53,865 nucleotides of DNA, taken from the NCBI GenBank assembly GCA_900769345.1, contig CAAGGJ010000169.1, forward strand, positions 1-53,865, in the 5' to 3' direction. Below are positions 1 through 10,100 of this stretch, piece by piece. The position numbers were made by a program, and so were the translations under genes. Position 1 is the stretch's first letter. Every line of letters begins with the position of its first letter. Below the pieces are notes generated by a model. It made no database searches and was not told where the DNA came from. It saw only the letters and a program-made list of their open reading frames with translations. The DNA is from Bacteroidales bacterium (GTDB lineage: Bacteria; Bacteroidota; Bacteroidia; Bacteroidales; Muribaculaceae).

Positions 1-58
1 AAAGAACTATTTCGCTACATAATACGTTAAATATCAGAGCGTTATATTAACAATAATA

Positions 59-613
59 ATGGGCGTTTTTCAGTCTGTTTTTGAGAACATAGAACTGGAC
101 ACCCTAGCAGGTAACTATTTTGTTACCACCAGCCAAAACTACTTGCTCATAAGATATGCCGAAATACTTCTCAACTATGCAGAGGCAGTGAACGAATATT
201 ACGGACCAGATCATAGCGAAGACCTCGGTTTGGCAGGAACGATGAGCCCCATCGAAGCACTTAAGCAGATACGCGAAATGGCAGGAATCGAGGCAGGCGA
301 AGATGGAATGTACGGCTTGGAGAAGGGAATGAGTCAAGACAAGATGCGCGAAGCCATTCGTTTGGAGCGCCGCTTGGAATTGGCATTCGAAGGACACCGC
401 TTCTTCGATGTGCGCCGATGGATGATAGCTCCCGACACCGACAATGCACAAATGCATGGTTTCGAAATCACCAAGAAAGCCAGTGGAGCACGCACAGGAC
501 GCGTGGTGAACGTGCGCAAGCACATCTTCCGCCCGGCAATGTATTTCTGGCCATTGCCTTACAACGAGGTAATCAAGTCGGAAGATTTGGTGCAAAATCC
601 GAATTATGAATAA
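59..613 (+). pseudogene. SusD/RagB family, C-terminal fragment
   Basis: This is the C-terminal third of a SusD-like surface glycan-binding lipoprotein; the family normally runs 500-650 residues and only about 184 are here. The family hallmarks are present: LLIRYAEILLNYAEA near residues 29-43, a RLERRLELAFEGHRFFDVRRW block near 101-121, and the terminal PLPYNEVI...QNPNYE. It aligns well with the end of the complete SusD at 5339-7105 from roughly residue 25 onward. Bases 1-58 are AT-rich and have stops in all three plus frames (TAA at 20-22, 28-30 and 48-50), so the missing N-terminus is not simply off the window edge in the same frame. No lipobox or signal peptide exists. It is probably a remnant left by a deletion or rearrangement, although an assembly join near base 60 is also possible. 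It sits 34 bases before the next gene and shares its operon. Confidence 0.65.
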
Positions 614-647
614 ATAAAATCGTCAAAACCATAAAACTAACAAAGAT

Positions 648-1103
648 ATGAAAAGAACAATAAAGACTTTGTTGCTCATGGTGGCGATGCTGGGCTCAAT
701 AGGCCTTGTGGGCTGCGACTCGTATAGCGACGATGTGAAGTTGACTACCGAGGAAGCTCCGAAGGATCTGAGTGGCGTGTGGCAGTTGAGCCAAGTGACA
801 CGCAATGGCATCGACATAAGCGAAGCGATGGATTTTTCGAGCTTCAAGTTGCACTTGAATGCCGATAACAGCTATCAATTGGAGAACTACCTGCCTTTTA
901 TCGTGCGTCACGATGGAAGTTGGAAGGTCGATGACCCTCAATATCCCTTCCACTTGATATTTCAAGAGGGTGGTAATGCCCAGGAAGTGAAGACCGAGAT
1001 AGCTTATCCGGTGGTAGATGGCAAGCGCCAAGTGTCGTTGACATTGAGCCCCGGACACAAGAGTAATAAATACAAATATGTGTTTGTAAAAGTGACTCAA
1101 TAA
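648..1103 (+). CDS. DUF5004-like PUL lipoprotein
   Basis: A small secreted lipoprotein of 151 residues. The N-terminus is a hydrophobic signal ending in a lipobox (GLVGC, Cys23), so the mature protein is predicted to be lipid-anchored, probably in the outer membrane. The body begins with DLSGVWQLSQVTRNGIDIS, the 'lipocalin-like' opening seen in many small Bacteroidales PUL lipoproteins, followed by alternating beta-strand sequence. I recall proteins of this kind being annotated DUF5004 next to DUF4961 and SusC/SusD genes; that family name is from memory. There are no catalytic motifs. It lies 34 bases after the truncated SusD and 21 bases before the next lipoprotein, so it is cotranscribed with them. 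A role as an accessory glycan-binding or scaffold subunit of the SusC/D complex is inference only. Confidence 0.75.
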   Translation: MKRTIKTLLLMVAMLGSIGLVGCDSYSDDVKLTTEEAPKDLSGVWQLSQVTRNGIDISEAMDFSSFKLHLNADNSYQLENYLPFIVRHDGSWKVDDPQYPFHLIFQEGGNAQEVKTEIAYPVVDGKRQVSLTLSPGHKSNKYKYVFVKVTQ

Positions 1104-1124
1104 CGCTAAATACAGAGAACTATT

Positions 1125-2177
1125 ATGAAGAGAATATATAAAATAATACTTGCCGTAGTGGTAGTGTGCATAGCAGTGTTTGCGAGCTGTATCTACTTAG
1201 ACAGCATCGATGTGAAGCAACCACAGGCCGATGGCACAATGGCGGCAAAGATAAATGCAGGCGAGATAGCCACATTTGTAATGAACGGGCATATAGAAGT
1301 AGCAGGCGACCAATCGCAATACGACGACCGTCTGATATTCGCCATTTTGGTGCCAAAGGCATGGAAATTGCTCGAGAACAATCCACAAGTCACCTATCGC
1401 ACCACAGTGCTTGAGACCTGGGAGACAGTGTCGACCATGTCGCCAATTCCTGACACTCAAGCGCCCAAGAATATGCAAGGCTACACATGGCCCGATGCTC
1501 TTATGGAACGCTTCGGCGTGGGTACAAATGTGCTCAACGATATGGAATGGGTAGCATTTAAGTCGGATAAAGGTTATCACCTCAACAATGGTGACAAACC
1601 ATACTTCGAAGTTACCGTGAAGTGCTATGTGGGTATGCAAAACCTTCGCGCACGCCTTGGTTTCTTTATCAACCGCGACGATGACGGACTCTCGCAGGAC
1701 GATCGTTACTTCAAGGCATCGTTCAGCGACCCGTTCACAGTGGAAAACGGTACCGGAACATACATAGACTTCTGTACCTATCACTACAATGCTGTAGAAC
1801 CATTGGAATCGAACCAAAACGACTTTATAACCTTCAGTTTCGTAGGATCGGCACACACCAACGATCTCTCAGCCACCGGCGAAGTCTACTTCAATGCAGT
1901 GGCACACACCGATGCCGGCAACACCTATGAGGTGAACGTGCGTGATGCTTCGACCTTGATGAAGCGAGAGAACAATTACAGCTCAACCTACAAAAAGACC
2001 ATCTGGCCGGCAGGCTTCTTCGGAGTGCCTGAGGGGGAAACCATCACCAAGATAGAATATCAGTTTGTGAACGCCGATGGCACCATCGTAATCAACAAGA
2101 CCGCCGACGACATAGCAGGCGGCGAGCCAGAGATTATCGAAAATCAGATGTTCGGATTTGAGACTACGAATGAGTGA
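1125..2177 (+). CDS. DUF4961-like PUL lipoprotein
   Basis: A lipoprotein of 350 residues with signal peptide and lipobox (VFASC, Cys22). The body is beta-rich and soluble, with no recognisable enzyme motif. It has an acidic, aromatic stretch in the middle (about residues 90-220) and a terminal region (about 285-345) reading like an immunoglobulin-fold cap, with KIEYQFVNADGT resembling the 'additional fuel' strands of surface glycan-binding proteins. I associate this architecture with the Bacteroidales family DUF4961, commonly coupled to DUF5004 in PULs (recalled, not searched). It is 21 bases downstream of the DUF5004-like gene and 30 bases upstream of a SusC gene. A surface glycan-binding role is plausible, given position and anchoring, but is inferred. 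Confidence 0.7.
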   Translation: MKRIYKIILAVVVVCIAVFASCIYLDSIDVKQPQADGTMAAKINAGEIATFVMNGHIEVAGDQSQYDDRLIFAILVPKAWKLLENNPQVTYRTTVLETWETVSTMSPIPDTQAPKNMQGYTWPDALMERFGVGTNVLNDMEWVAFKSDKGYHLNNGDKPYFEVTVKCYVGMQNLRARLGFFINRDDDGLSQDDRYFKASFSDPFTVENGTGTYIDFCTYHYNAVEPLESNQNDFITFSFVGSAHTNDLSATGEVYFNAVAHTDAGNTYEVNVRDASTLMKRENNYSSTYKKTIWPAGFFGVPEGETITKIEYQFVNADGTIVINKTADDIAGGEPEIIENQMFGFETTNE

Positions 2178-2207
2178 ATCTAATAACGAAAACAAAGGAA
2201 TGAATCA

Positions 2208-5200
2208 ATGAACTATATAAACAAGACAACAGTTAAAGGGTATTGCCGACGAGTGTTGGCAGTGGCGGCAGCAGCGTCACTTGCAATCATGAGTTACGAA
2301 GCATCGGCCAAGACTGTGATAGGCAGCGTGGTAGATGAGTATGGCAATCCGCTACAGAATGTAGAGGTGAAGCAACGCGGCACCGACTACAGCACAGTGA
2401 CCGATAACATGGGCTCGTTCGAGATAGACTTGGATCGTGGAGGCGTGTTAACACTCAGCCATGGCGATTTTCTCGTAAAAGAAGTGAATGTGAAGTTGCT
2501 TAAGAACTACGACAAGGGCTTCAAGGTGCGTCTTGCGAGCAAGATTGTGACCACCACACCCGAAAAGGTGGTTGGCGCCTACAATTCGGTGAATACTACC
2601 GACTATATCGGCTCGGTGGCAACAGTGAACAACACCCAGCTCAATAAGCAGATGAATACCACTATCATACCATCGCTTATGGGGCGTTTGCCGGGCTTGA
2701 ACATAATGCAATATCGCGGCTCACGCTTGCGCATCTCCACAGCTAACAGTCAGTCGGCACTTATCGGCTCGATTCCGGTGCTTGGCTCAGGCGCATACAG
2801 CGATAATACAGAATTTTCGATTTCGTCGCGCGGAACAGGCTTTGTGGTATACGTAGACGGAGTGCAACGCGACCTTTATTCGCTCGATCCCGAAATCATC
2901 GAATCGGTATCGATACAAAAAGATGCTTTGTCGAACATGTTTATGGGAATGAAGAGCTCGCGCAACGCCCTCGTCATCACCACCAAGAATCCTAAGAGCC
3001 GTGGCTTCCAAGTGTCGTTCACAGCTAAGATGGGTATCAACTCAAGCATCAGAAAGCTTAAACCGCTGAGCACTTATCAATATGCATATTTGCTCAACGA
3101 AGCGTTGCAGAACGATGGCAAGACTCCGATGTACTCTTATGACGATTTCGAAAAGTTCCGCAGCGGTTCATCTCCGTATACACATGCTGATGTCAACTGG
3201 TATGACCAAATACTTGGCGACAATGCCATCTCGCAGTCGTATAACATCAATGTATCGGGCGGTAACAACTTTGCGCAATATTTTGTAAGCGCCGGTATGT
3301 ATGGCGACAACGGACTTTTCAGAGACAACAACGATAAGTATAAAACAAAACTTACGCTCAACCGCTATATGGTGGATTCGAAGGTTAACATCAATGTAAC
3401 CCAAGACTTCACAGCAAAAATAGCCCTTATGGCACGCCTCGAAGAAGGTAACCAGCCGGGTGGTAGCGGCACAGGCTACAGCGATATTCTTCTCAACATC
3501 TATCGCACACCTAACAATGCTTATCCTATCAAGAACCCTAACGGAACCTGGGGCGGTAATGTGTCGTATAACAATAACCTTTACTCACAGGCCTTCAATT
3601 CGGGTTATATCATCGACGATACCCGCGACATCTTGGGCTCAATCGACTTGAAATATGATTTCGATCGCGTGGTTAAGGGTCTTTCGGTGCGAGCTTTGGG
3701 AAGCATAGCCGTGCAAAACAAGTCGGTAACAAATCGCACAATGCGTTCGCCGGTGTACTATTACACTGAGATTGACGGCAAGCCCGGTTACTCGATGTTT
3801 GGCAGCGTAAGTGCTCAGACTAATAGTTACACAGCGGTATCTACCTATCAGCAGATGTACGGCTTGTTGTCGGTAGACTATGAGCGACAATTCGACCTAC
3901 ACCACTTGAAAGCATCGCTCAGCGGCGATACCCGTCAAGAACTTATCAACTACGACTTGCCACGCATTCCGTCGAATGTGATGCAGACTATGGGTTATGA
4001 CTACGATAAGAAATACTTCGTGCAGTTGGCAATGACCGAGAGTTATTATAATCGCTATGCCGAAAACAAGCGTTGGGGCACATTCTATGCAGCCGGTTTG
4101 GGCTGGGACATCTCACGCGAAAACTTTATGGACGGCACTAACGATTGGCTCGACCAATTGAAACTGCGAGCAGTGTATGGCCGTACCGGCAACGGTATCG
4201 ACAACACCGGCTACTACACCTACTATCAAACCTATGAGAATAATGCAGCCAGCTGGTACTCTATGGGTACGTCGCAAGGACAGTTCCGCACCACCTACGA
4301 GAGTGCATTGGCAAATCCGTATATCACATGGGAAAAGGCTAATAAAGTGAATTTGGGCATAGATGCACAACTCTTTAACGGTCGCTTGTCGATTTCAGCC
4401 GACTATTACAACGATAAATACTTCGATTTGCTGCAACAGCGCGGAAAATCGATAGAAATCATAGGTCAAAGCTATCCAGCGGAGAACATAGGCAAGCAGC
4501 GCCGCACAGGTGTGGAATTGCAAGCCACATGGCAGGACCACATAGCCGACTTCAACTACTTCATTACCGCCAACTGGAGCTTGGAAGACAGCAAAATACT
4601 CTTTATGGATGAGCAAAATCAGCCATACGACTATTTGCGTCAAACCGGACGTGCCGGCAATGCTATGTTTGGCTATATATGCGACGGATTCTTCACCAGC
4701 GATGAGGAAATCAAGAACAGCCCGGTGATAAAGGGTTACAGTAACATCCGCCCCGGTGATCTTAAGTATCGCGACTTGAATGGCGACGGTGTAATCGACG
4801 ACTTCGACCGCTGCGTGATTGGTGGCAACAAGCCGACCTCTTATTTCGGCCTCGAATACGGCTTCAACTGGAAGGGTTTGGAATTTTCGATGCTATGGCA
4901 AGGCGTCTACAACCGCGAATATATGATAAGCGACTGGAACTACTACGAAGGATTCCAACAGTATGGTCAGCACTATACACAAGCCTACGACATAGTTCTC
5001 AACCGCTGGACCCCTGAAACAGCTCAGACAGCACTTTTGCCACGTCTATCGGCAGGAGGCAACGCCTACAACCACTATTCATCGACATTCTGGTTGAAGG
5101 ACGGCGATTTCATACGCTTGCGTAACGTGGAATTGGGTTACACATTGCCCGAATCGTTCTGCAACAACCATCTGGGTGGCTTGCGACCGAAGGTGTTTGT

Positions 5201-5315
5201 AAGTGCACAAAACATGCTGACATTAGCCGGCTGCGATTGGCAAGATCCGGAAGTAAGCTTCACCAGCTATCCATTGCAGCGCACATGGAGCATGGGAGTA
5301 AATCTTAAGTTCTAA
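2208..5315 (+). CDS. SusC/RagA TonB-dependent receptor (divergent plug)
   Basis: Outer-membrane TonB-dependent glycan importer of 1035 residues. There is a long N-terminal signal ending near residue 34 (EASA|K). A carboxypeptidase-regulatory-like beta-sandwich (about 36-112) begins TVIGSVVDEYGNPLQNVEVK. Then come the plug (about 120-260) and a 22-strand barrel ending in the aromatic VNLKF. The calcium-like loop DLNGDGVIDDFDRC, conserved near the end of SusC proteins, is present. The plug is unusual: where most SusC proteins have YG..GANGV(I/L)(L/I)xTK, this one reads MGMKSSRNALVITTK, and the region before the plug (EKVVGAYNSVNTTDYIGSV) departs from the usual VVVGYGTQ TonB-box surroundings. 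It is 23 bases upstream of a complete SusD, its likely lid partner. Confidence 0.95.
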   Translation: MNYINKTTVKGYCRRVLAVAAAASLAIMSYEASAKTVIGSVVDEYGNPLQNVEVKQRGTDYSTVTDNMGSFEIDLDRGGVLTLSHGDFLVKEVNVKLLKNYDKGFKVRLASKIVTTTPEKVVGAYNSVNTTDYIGSVATVNNTQLNKQMNTTIIPSLMGRLPGLNIMQYRGSRLRISTANSQSALIGSIPVLGSGAYSDNTEFSISSRGTGFVVYVDGVQRDLYSLDPEIIESVSIQKDALSNMFMGMKSSRNALVITTKNPKSRGFQVSFTAKMGINSSIRKLKPLSTYQYAYLLNEALQNDGKTPMYSYDDFEKFRSGSSPYTHADVNWYDQILGDNAISQSYNINVSGGNNFAQYFVSAGMYGDNGLFRDNNDKYKTKLTLNRYMVDSKVNINVTQDFTAKIALMARLEEGNQPGGSGTGYSDILLNIYRTPNNAYPIKNPNGTWGGNVSYNNNLYSQAFNSGYIIDDTRDILGSIDLKYDFDRVVKGLSVRALGSIAVQNKSVTNRTMRSPVYYYTEIDGKPGYSMFGSVSAQTNSYTAVSTYQQMYGLLSVDYERQFDLHHLKASLSGDTRQELINYDLPRIPSNVMQTMGYDYDKKYFVQLAMTESYYNRYAENKRWGTFYAAGLGWDISRENFMDGTNDWLDQLKLRAVYGRTGNGIDNTGYYTYYQTYENNAASWYSMGTSQGQFRTTYESALANPYITWEKANKVNLGIDAQLFNGRLSISADYYNDKYFDLLQQRGKSIEIIGQSYPAENIGKQRRTGVELQATWQDHIADFNYFITANWSLEDSKILFMDEQNQPYDYLRQTGRAGNAMFGYICDGFFTSDEEIKNSPVIKGYSNIRPGDLKYRDLNGDGVIDDFDRCVIGGNKPTSYFGLEYGFNWKGLEFSMLWQGVYNREYMISDWNYYEGFQQYGQHYTQAYDIVLNRWTPETAQTALLPRLSAGGNAYNHYSSTFWLKDGDFIRLRNVELGYTLPESFCNNHLGGLRPKVFVSAQNMLTLAGCDWQDPEVSFTSYPLQRTWSMGVNLKF

Positions 5316-5338
5316 TTTCAGGAATAGGAATATACAAT

Positions 5339-7105
5339 ATGAAACGAAATAAAGGAATAACGATAATAGGAGCAGGGCTATTGATGCTATCGATGGCAGC
5401 ATGCAACGACAATTACGAGAAAGAGCCCGTAGAAAAGTTTACAGTCGACTACGTGTTCTCTACAACCGACTCGGTGGGCAATCAGGCACGCTATTTCCTA
5501 AATAGAATGTATCAGCAGCTCTCGAATGGGCATAATCGCCTGGGTTCGGACTACTTAGATGCAGCGAGCGACGATGCCATAAGCATACAGTACGACAAGT
5601 CGGACGTGTATAAGTTGGCAATGGGTCAATACACAGCCAACAGTCGCATAGGCGGTGATATGGGTTGGGGCGACTACTACAAAGTGATACGCCAAGCCAA
5701 TATTCTCATCGAGAACATACACCGCGTGCCGTTTAAACTCACTTACACCAAGGCCAACGGCGAAAAGACGCCGTTGAATGTGACAATGAAGGCCGAAGCA
5801 CGATTTTTGCGTGCATGGAACTATTTCGAGCTTGTGAAGCGCTACGGTGGTGTGCCATTGGTAGGCGACAAGATTTTCGATGTTAACGACGACCTGCAGT
5901 TGCCTCGCAACACCTTTGCAGAGTGTATCGACTACATAGTGAGCGAACTTGATGCCATCAAGGACGACCTGCGCGGACTTCCTACCAACGATGCCGACAC
6001 TTATGGTCACACCCCCACCATCGAGACCTGCTTGGCACTCAAGGCACGCGTGCTGCTCTATGCCGCAAGCCCGCTTTATAACGAAAATCCTATCGAACCG
6101 GGTAACGAACTCATCAGCTATGCTCAAGCCGACAAAAATCGTTGGAAAGCAGCTGCCGATGCAGCAAAATACCTCATCGACACCTACGGCCACAACGGCT
6201 CGAAAGTGATAGGGTTGACCTCGAACTTCAGAAACGTGTTCTACGACTTCTATAGCATCGGTTCGAACCCTGAAATTATATGGTTTGTGCAAGGATCGCG
6301 CAACACCTCGATTGAGAACAACAACGGTCCGCTCGGATTTACCGGCAACGGTATGGGTAACGGCCGCACATTGCCTACACAGAACCTTGTGGAATCGTTC
6401 CCGATGCTCGACGGTAAGCCAATAGGTCAGAGCAGCAAATATGCCTACAATGTGAATACACAGTACGACAACCGCGACCCGCGTCTCGACTACACTATCA
6501 TTCACAACGGCTCACGCTGGCTCACCAAGGAGATTGCCACCTATCAAGGCGGTGTAAACAACCCCACCTTGTCGGCACTCTACACTCGCACAAGCTATTA
6601 CATGAAGAAATTTATGGGCAGCTGCGAATCGACCTCCGACTATCAGAGCACATTGCACCTGTGGGTAACCTTGCGTTACGCCGAAGTGCTTCTCAACTAT
6701 GCCGAAGCGCTCAACGAATATGAGGATACGCCATCGGACGACGTCTTTGACTGCATAGTACGCCTCCGAGCCCGTGCCGGCATCGAACCGGGCGACAATG
6801 GCCTCTACGGACTTGAAAAGGAAGGTATGACCAAGGAAAAGATGCGCGAAATAATTCGCAACGAGCGCCGCATAGAGTTGGCGTTTGAAGAGCATCGCTA
6901 TTGGGATATACGCCGCTGGCGTCTTGCCGAAGAAGTATTTGCCACACCACTGCGAGGCTGCCAAGTGCTCAGCAGCGGCGGTAGCATAAGCATCTCGGAA
7001 ATCGACGTGCTCGATGTAGACTTTGAGCCTTATCGCTACTACTACCCAATACCTTATTCGGAGGTTATCAAGAATTCTAACATGGTTCAAAACCCTAAAT
7101 GGTAA
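5339..7105 (+). CDS. SusD/RagB surface glycan-binding lipoprotein
   Basis: Complete SusD homologue of 588 residues, the lid that captures oligosaccharides over a SusC barrel. The SPII signal ends in LSMAAC (Cys22). TPR-like helices form the first two thirds (KAEARFLRAWNYFELVKRYGGVPL is the classic SusD N-terminal helix pair, near residues 150-172). The C-terminal RagB hallmark block is complete: VTLRYAEVLLNYAEALNEY near 443-461, NERRIELAFEEHRYWDIRRW, and PIPYSEVIKNSN...QNPKW at the end. It follows a SusC by 23 bases and precedes a second SusC by only 6, so either barrel could be its partner. Its C-terminal third is clearly paralogous to the fragment at 59-613. Confidence 0.95.
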   Translation: MKRNKGITIIGAGLLMLSMAACNDNYEKEPVEKFTVDYVFSTTDSVGNQARYFLNRMYQQLSNGHNRLGSDYLDAASDDAISIQYDKSDVYKLAMGQYTANSRIGGDMGWGDYYKVIRQANILIENIHRVPFKLTYTKANGEKTPLNVTMKAEARFLRAWNYFELVKRYGGVPLVGDKIFDVNDDLQLPRNTFAECIDYIVSELDAIKDDLRGLPTNDADTYGHTPTIETCLALKARVLLYAASPLYNENPIEPGNELISYAQADKNRWKAAADAAKYLIDTYGHNGSKVIGLTSNFRNVFYDFYSIGSNPEIIWFVQGSRNTSIENNNGPLGFTGNGMGNGRTLPTQNLVESFPMLDGKPIGQSSKYAYNVNTQYDNRDPRLDYTIIHNGSRWLTKEIATYQGGVNNPTLSALYTRTSYYMKKFMGSCESTSDYQSTLHLWVTLRYAEVLLNYAEALNEYEDTPSDDVFDCIVRLRARAGIEPGDNGLYGLEKEGMTKEKMREIIRNERRIELAFEEHRYWDIRRWRLAEEVFATPLRGCQVLSSGGSISISEIDVLDVDFEPYRYYYPIPYSEVIKNSNMVQNPKW

Positions 7106-7111
7106 TACGTT

Positions 7112-10100
7112 ATGAAACGACTAATATTATTATTATTATTCAGCATAAATCTGTTTGCGATAGCAATGGCGCAAACCTTCACCTTGAAAGGTGTGGTATC
7201 GTCGACCGAAGGCGAACTCTTGCCGGGCGTAACAGTGCGAGTTAAAGGCACCTCGGTGGGCACAGCTACCGACCTTGACGGTGCGTTTGCAATAAAGACA
7301 AAAGTAGGCGACGTGCTCGAGATAGCCTACATAGGCTTCAAGAGCCAATCGATAAGAGTACGCAGCGAGAAGCACCTCAATGTGGTGATGAGCGTAGACC
7401 AGAATAACCTCGACGACCTTGTGGTAGTGGGTTATCAACAAGCCAAGAAGCTCACCCTTACGGGTTCGGTGAGCGGCATCAATGCCACTGAGATTAAGCG
7501 CATACCTACCAGTAGCGTGCAGAACACCCTTCAGGGTAAGTTGCCGGGCTTCTTCAGCCAGCAGCGCAGCGGTCAGCCGGGTAAGGACGCCAGTGACTTC
7601 TTCATTCGCGGTGTGAGCTCGCTCAACGGCGATGGTAACAAGCCTCTTATCATCGTTGACGATATGGAATATACCTACGAACAGTTGTCGCAGATCAACG
7701 TTAACGAAATAGAGCAAATCTCTATTCTTAAGGATGCATCTACCACTGCAGTGTATGGTATCAAGGGTGCAAACGGTGTACTCGTGGTAAAGACACGCCG
7801 TGGTAACGAAGGTAAGCCACAGATTACGGCTCGCTATGAGACCGGTGTACAGATGCCGGTGCGCACTCCCAAGTTCCTCGACTCGTATAACACAGCTATC
7901 CTTGTGAACGAAGCCTATGCCAACGACGGTATTGCGCCTGAGTTTACTCGTGACGACATTATGAAGTTTCAAGACGGTAGCGACCCCTATGGTCACCCCA
8001 ATGTGAACTGGTATAACGAGATCTTCAAGAAGTCGGCAATGCAGCAGAATGCCAATGTGGACGTATCGGGCGGTTCCGATCGTTTGAAATACTTTGCTTC
8101 GATAGGTTATTTCAGCCAAGGCGGTTTGGTACGCGACTTCGGTAGCGACCAATCGGACGTTAACAGCAACTATTTCTATCGTCGCTTCAACTTCCGCACC
8201 AACCTCGATTTTAAGGTGACTAACAACTTCACTATGCGATTCGATATGTCGTCGCGCTTTATGAACATCAACGAGCCGCGTGGCTTGAATGCAACAGGCG
8301 AAATCTACGACTTCTCGAAGATGCACCCATATTCGGCACCGGTGGTCAACCCTAATGGTAGTGCTGCATATCTCTACGATACCAATGGCTACAAGGCTAC
8401 CCTTAACGCGCGTCTTGCCAACGAAGGTTATTCGCGCGACCGCCGTAACGACAACAATATGCTTCTCTCGGCAAACTGGGATATGAGTTTCCTCACCAAG
8501 GGCCTCTCAGCCGATGCTCGCTTGGCATATTCTACCATCGATGAGAACTACCGTCAGGCATGGCGCAGTGATTATCCTACTTATCACTACGATCCCGAGA
8601 CCGACACCTACTCGATTAACCCTAACGGCATCTACACTAATGGCACATTTGCCATCACCAGTGGCAAGATACAAGACATTAAGAACTTGAACTTGCAAGC
8701 CTCGTTGCGCTACAACCGCTCGTTCCTCGAAGAGACACACAATGTGAACGCTATGCTTCTCTTCAACCGTCAGAGCAGCACCAATGTGGGCGGTGCAGGT
8801 GTTCCGGCTAACTTCGAAGGTTACTCGCTCAATGTGGGTTACAACTACAAGCAGCGCTATCTGATCGACTTCAACGGCGCATATAATGGTACCGACCGCT
8901 TCGGTAAGGACAACCGCTTCGGTTTCTTCCCTGCAGTGGGTGTGGGTTATGTGATTTCGGAAGAGCCATACTTCAAGGAACGCTTTGGCGACAAGGTGCA
9001 ATTGCTCAAGTTGAGAGGTTCGTATGGTCTTGTAGGTTCGGACGTGACTTATGGTAATCGTTATCTCTATAAGCAACAATATCACTCAGGTGGTGGCTAC
9101 TGGTTCGGCGAAGGCGGTAATGGCGAAGGCTCAATCTACGAAGGCGACCTCGGCAACGACGATGTAACATGGGAAAAGGCGAAGAAGCTCGACATCGGTC
9201 TCGACTTTAAGATTTTCAACCGTGTGAATGTGACAGTCGACTACTTCCGCGACATTCGTTACGACCAGCTTGCAAGCCGCAGCAACATACCATTGATACT
9301 CGGCATCGGTGTATCTCCAACCAATGTGGCTCGCACACGCAACTCGGGTTTCGATGGCAGCATCACCTATCAAGATCGCTTCGGCGAAGTGGATTTCAAC
9401 TCATCGTTTGTGTTCTCTTACGCCAAGAACAAGGTGCTTTACAAGGCAGAAGCCCAGCAAGTATATCCATGGCTTGCAGAGACCGGACATTCTATAGGAC
9501 AACAGTTTGGCTACCACTTCTTGGGTTACTACACACCTGAAGATATCGAAGCCATCAATCGAGGCGATGCCAACGCTCCCGCAGTGCCAAACACCGACGT
9601 GCCTGTGCAGGCAGGTGATATGAAATATCAAGACCTCAACGGCGATGGTATCATCAATAGCTACGATAAGAAGGCAATAGGTAAGCCAAACTTGCCAAAT
9701 ACCACCCTCGGATGGTCGTTCGGAGCATTCTGGAAAGGTTTCAGCATCAATGTCCTTTTCCAAGGCTCGTTCAACTATAGCTTCAGTATTGTAGGCACCG
9801 GTATCGAACCGTTTAAGAGCCAGTTCCAACCGATCCACACCTATCGTTGGACCGAGGAACGCTACGCCAACGGCGAGGAAATCCTGTTCCCGCGCTTGAC
9901 CAGCAACCCGAACACAGTGAACTCGCCATCGTCATATATGTCGGACTTCTGGTTGATCGACGCATGGTATATCCGCTTGAAGACAGTGGATTTGAGCTAT
10001 CAGTTGCCAAAGACAGTGTTGCCAAAGTTTGTGGATAATATCCGACTCTATGCCAGCGCATACAACTTGTTTACGTTCACCAACTACAACAAGTATCAGC

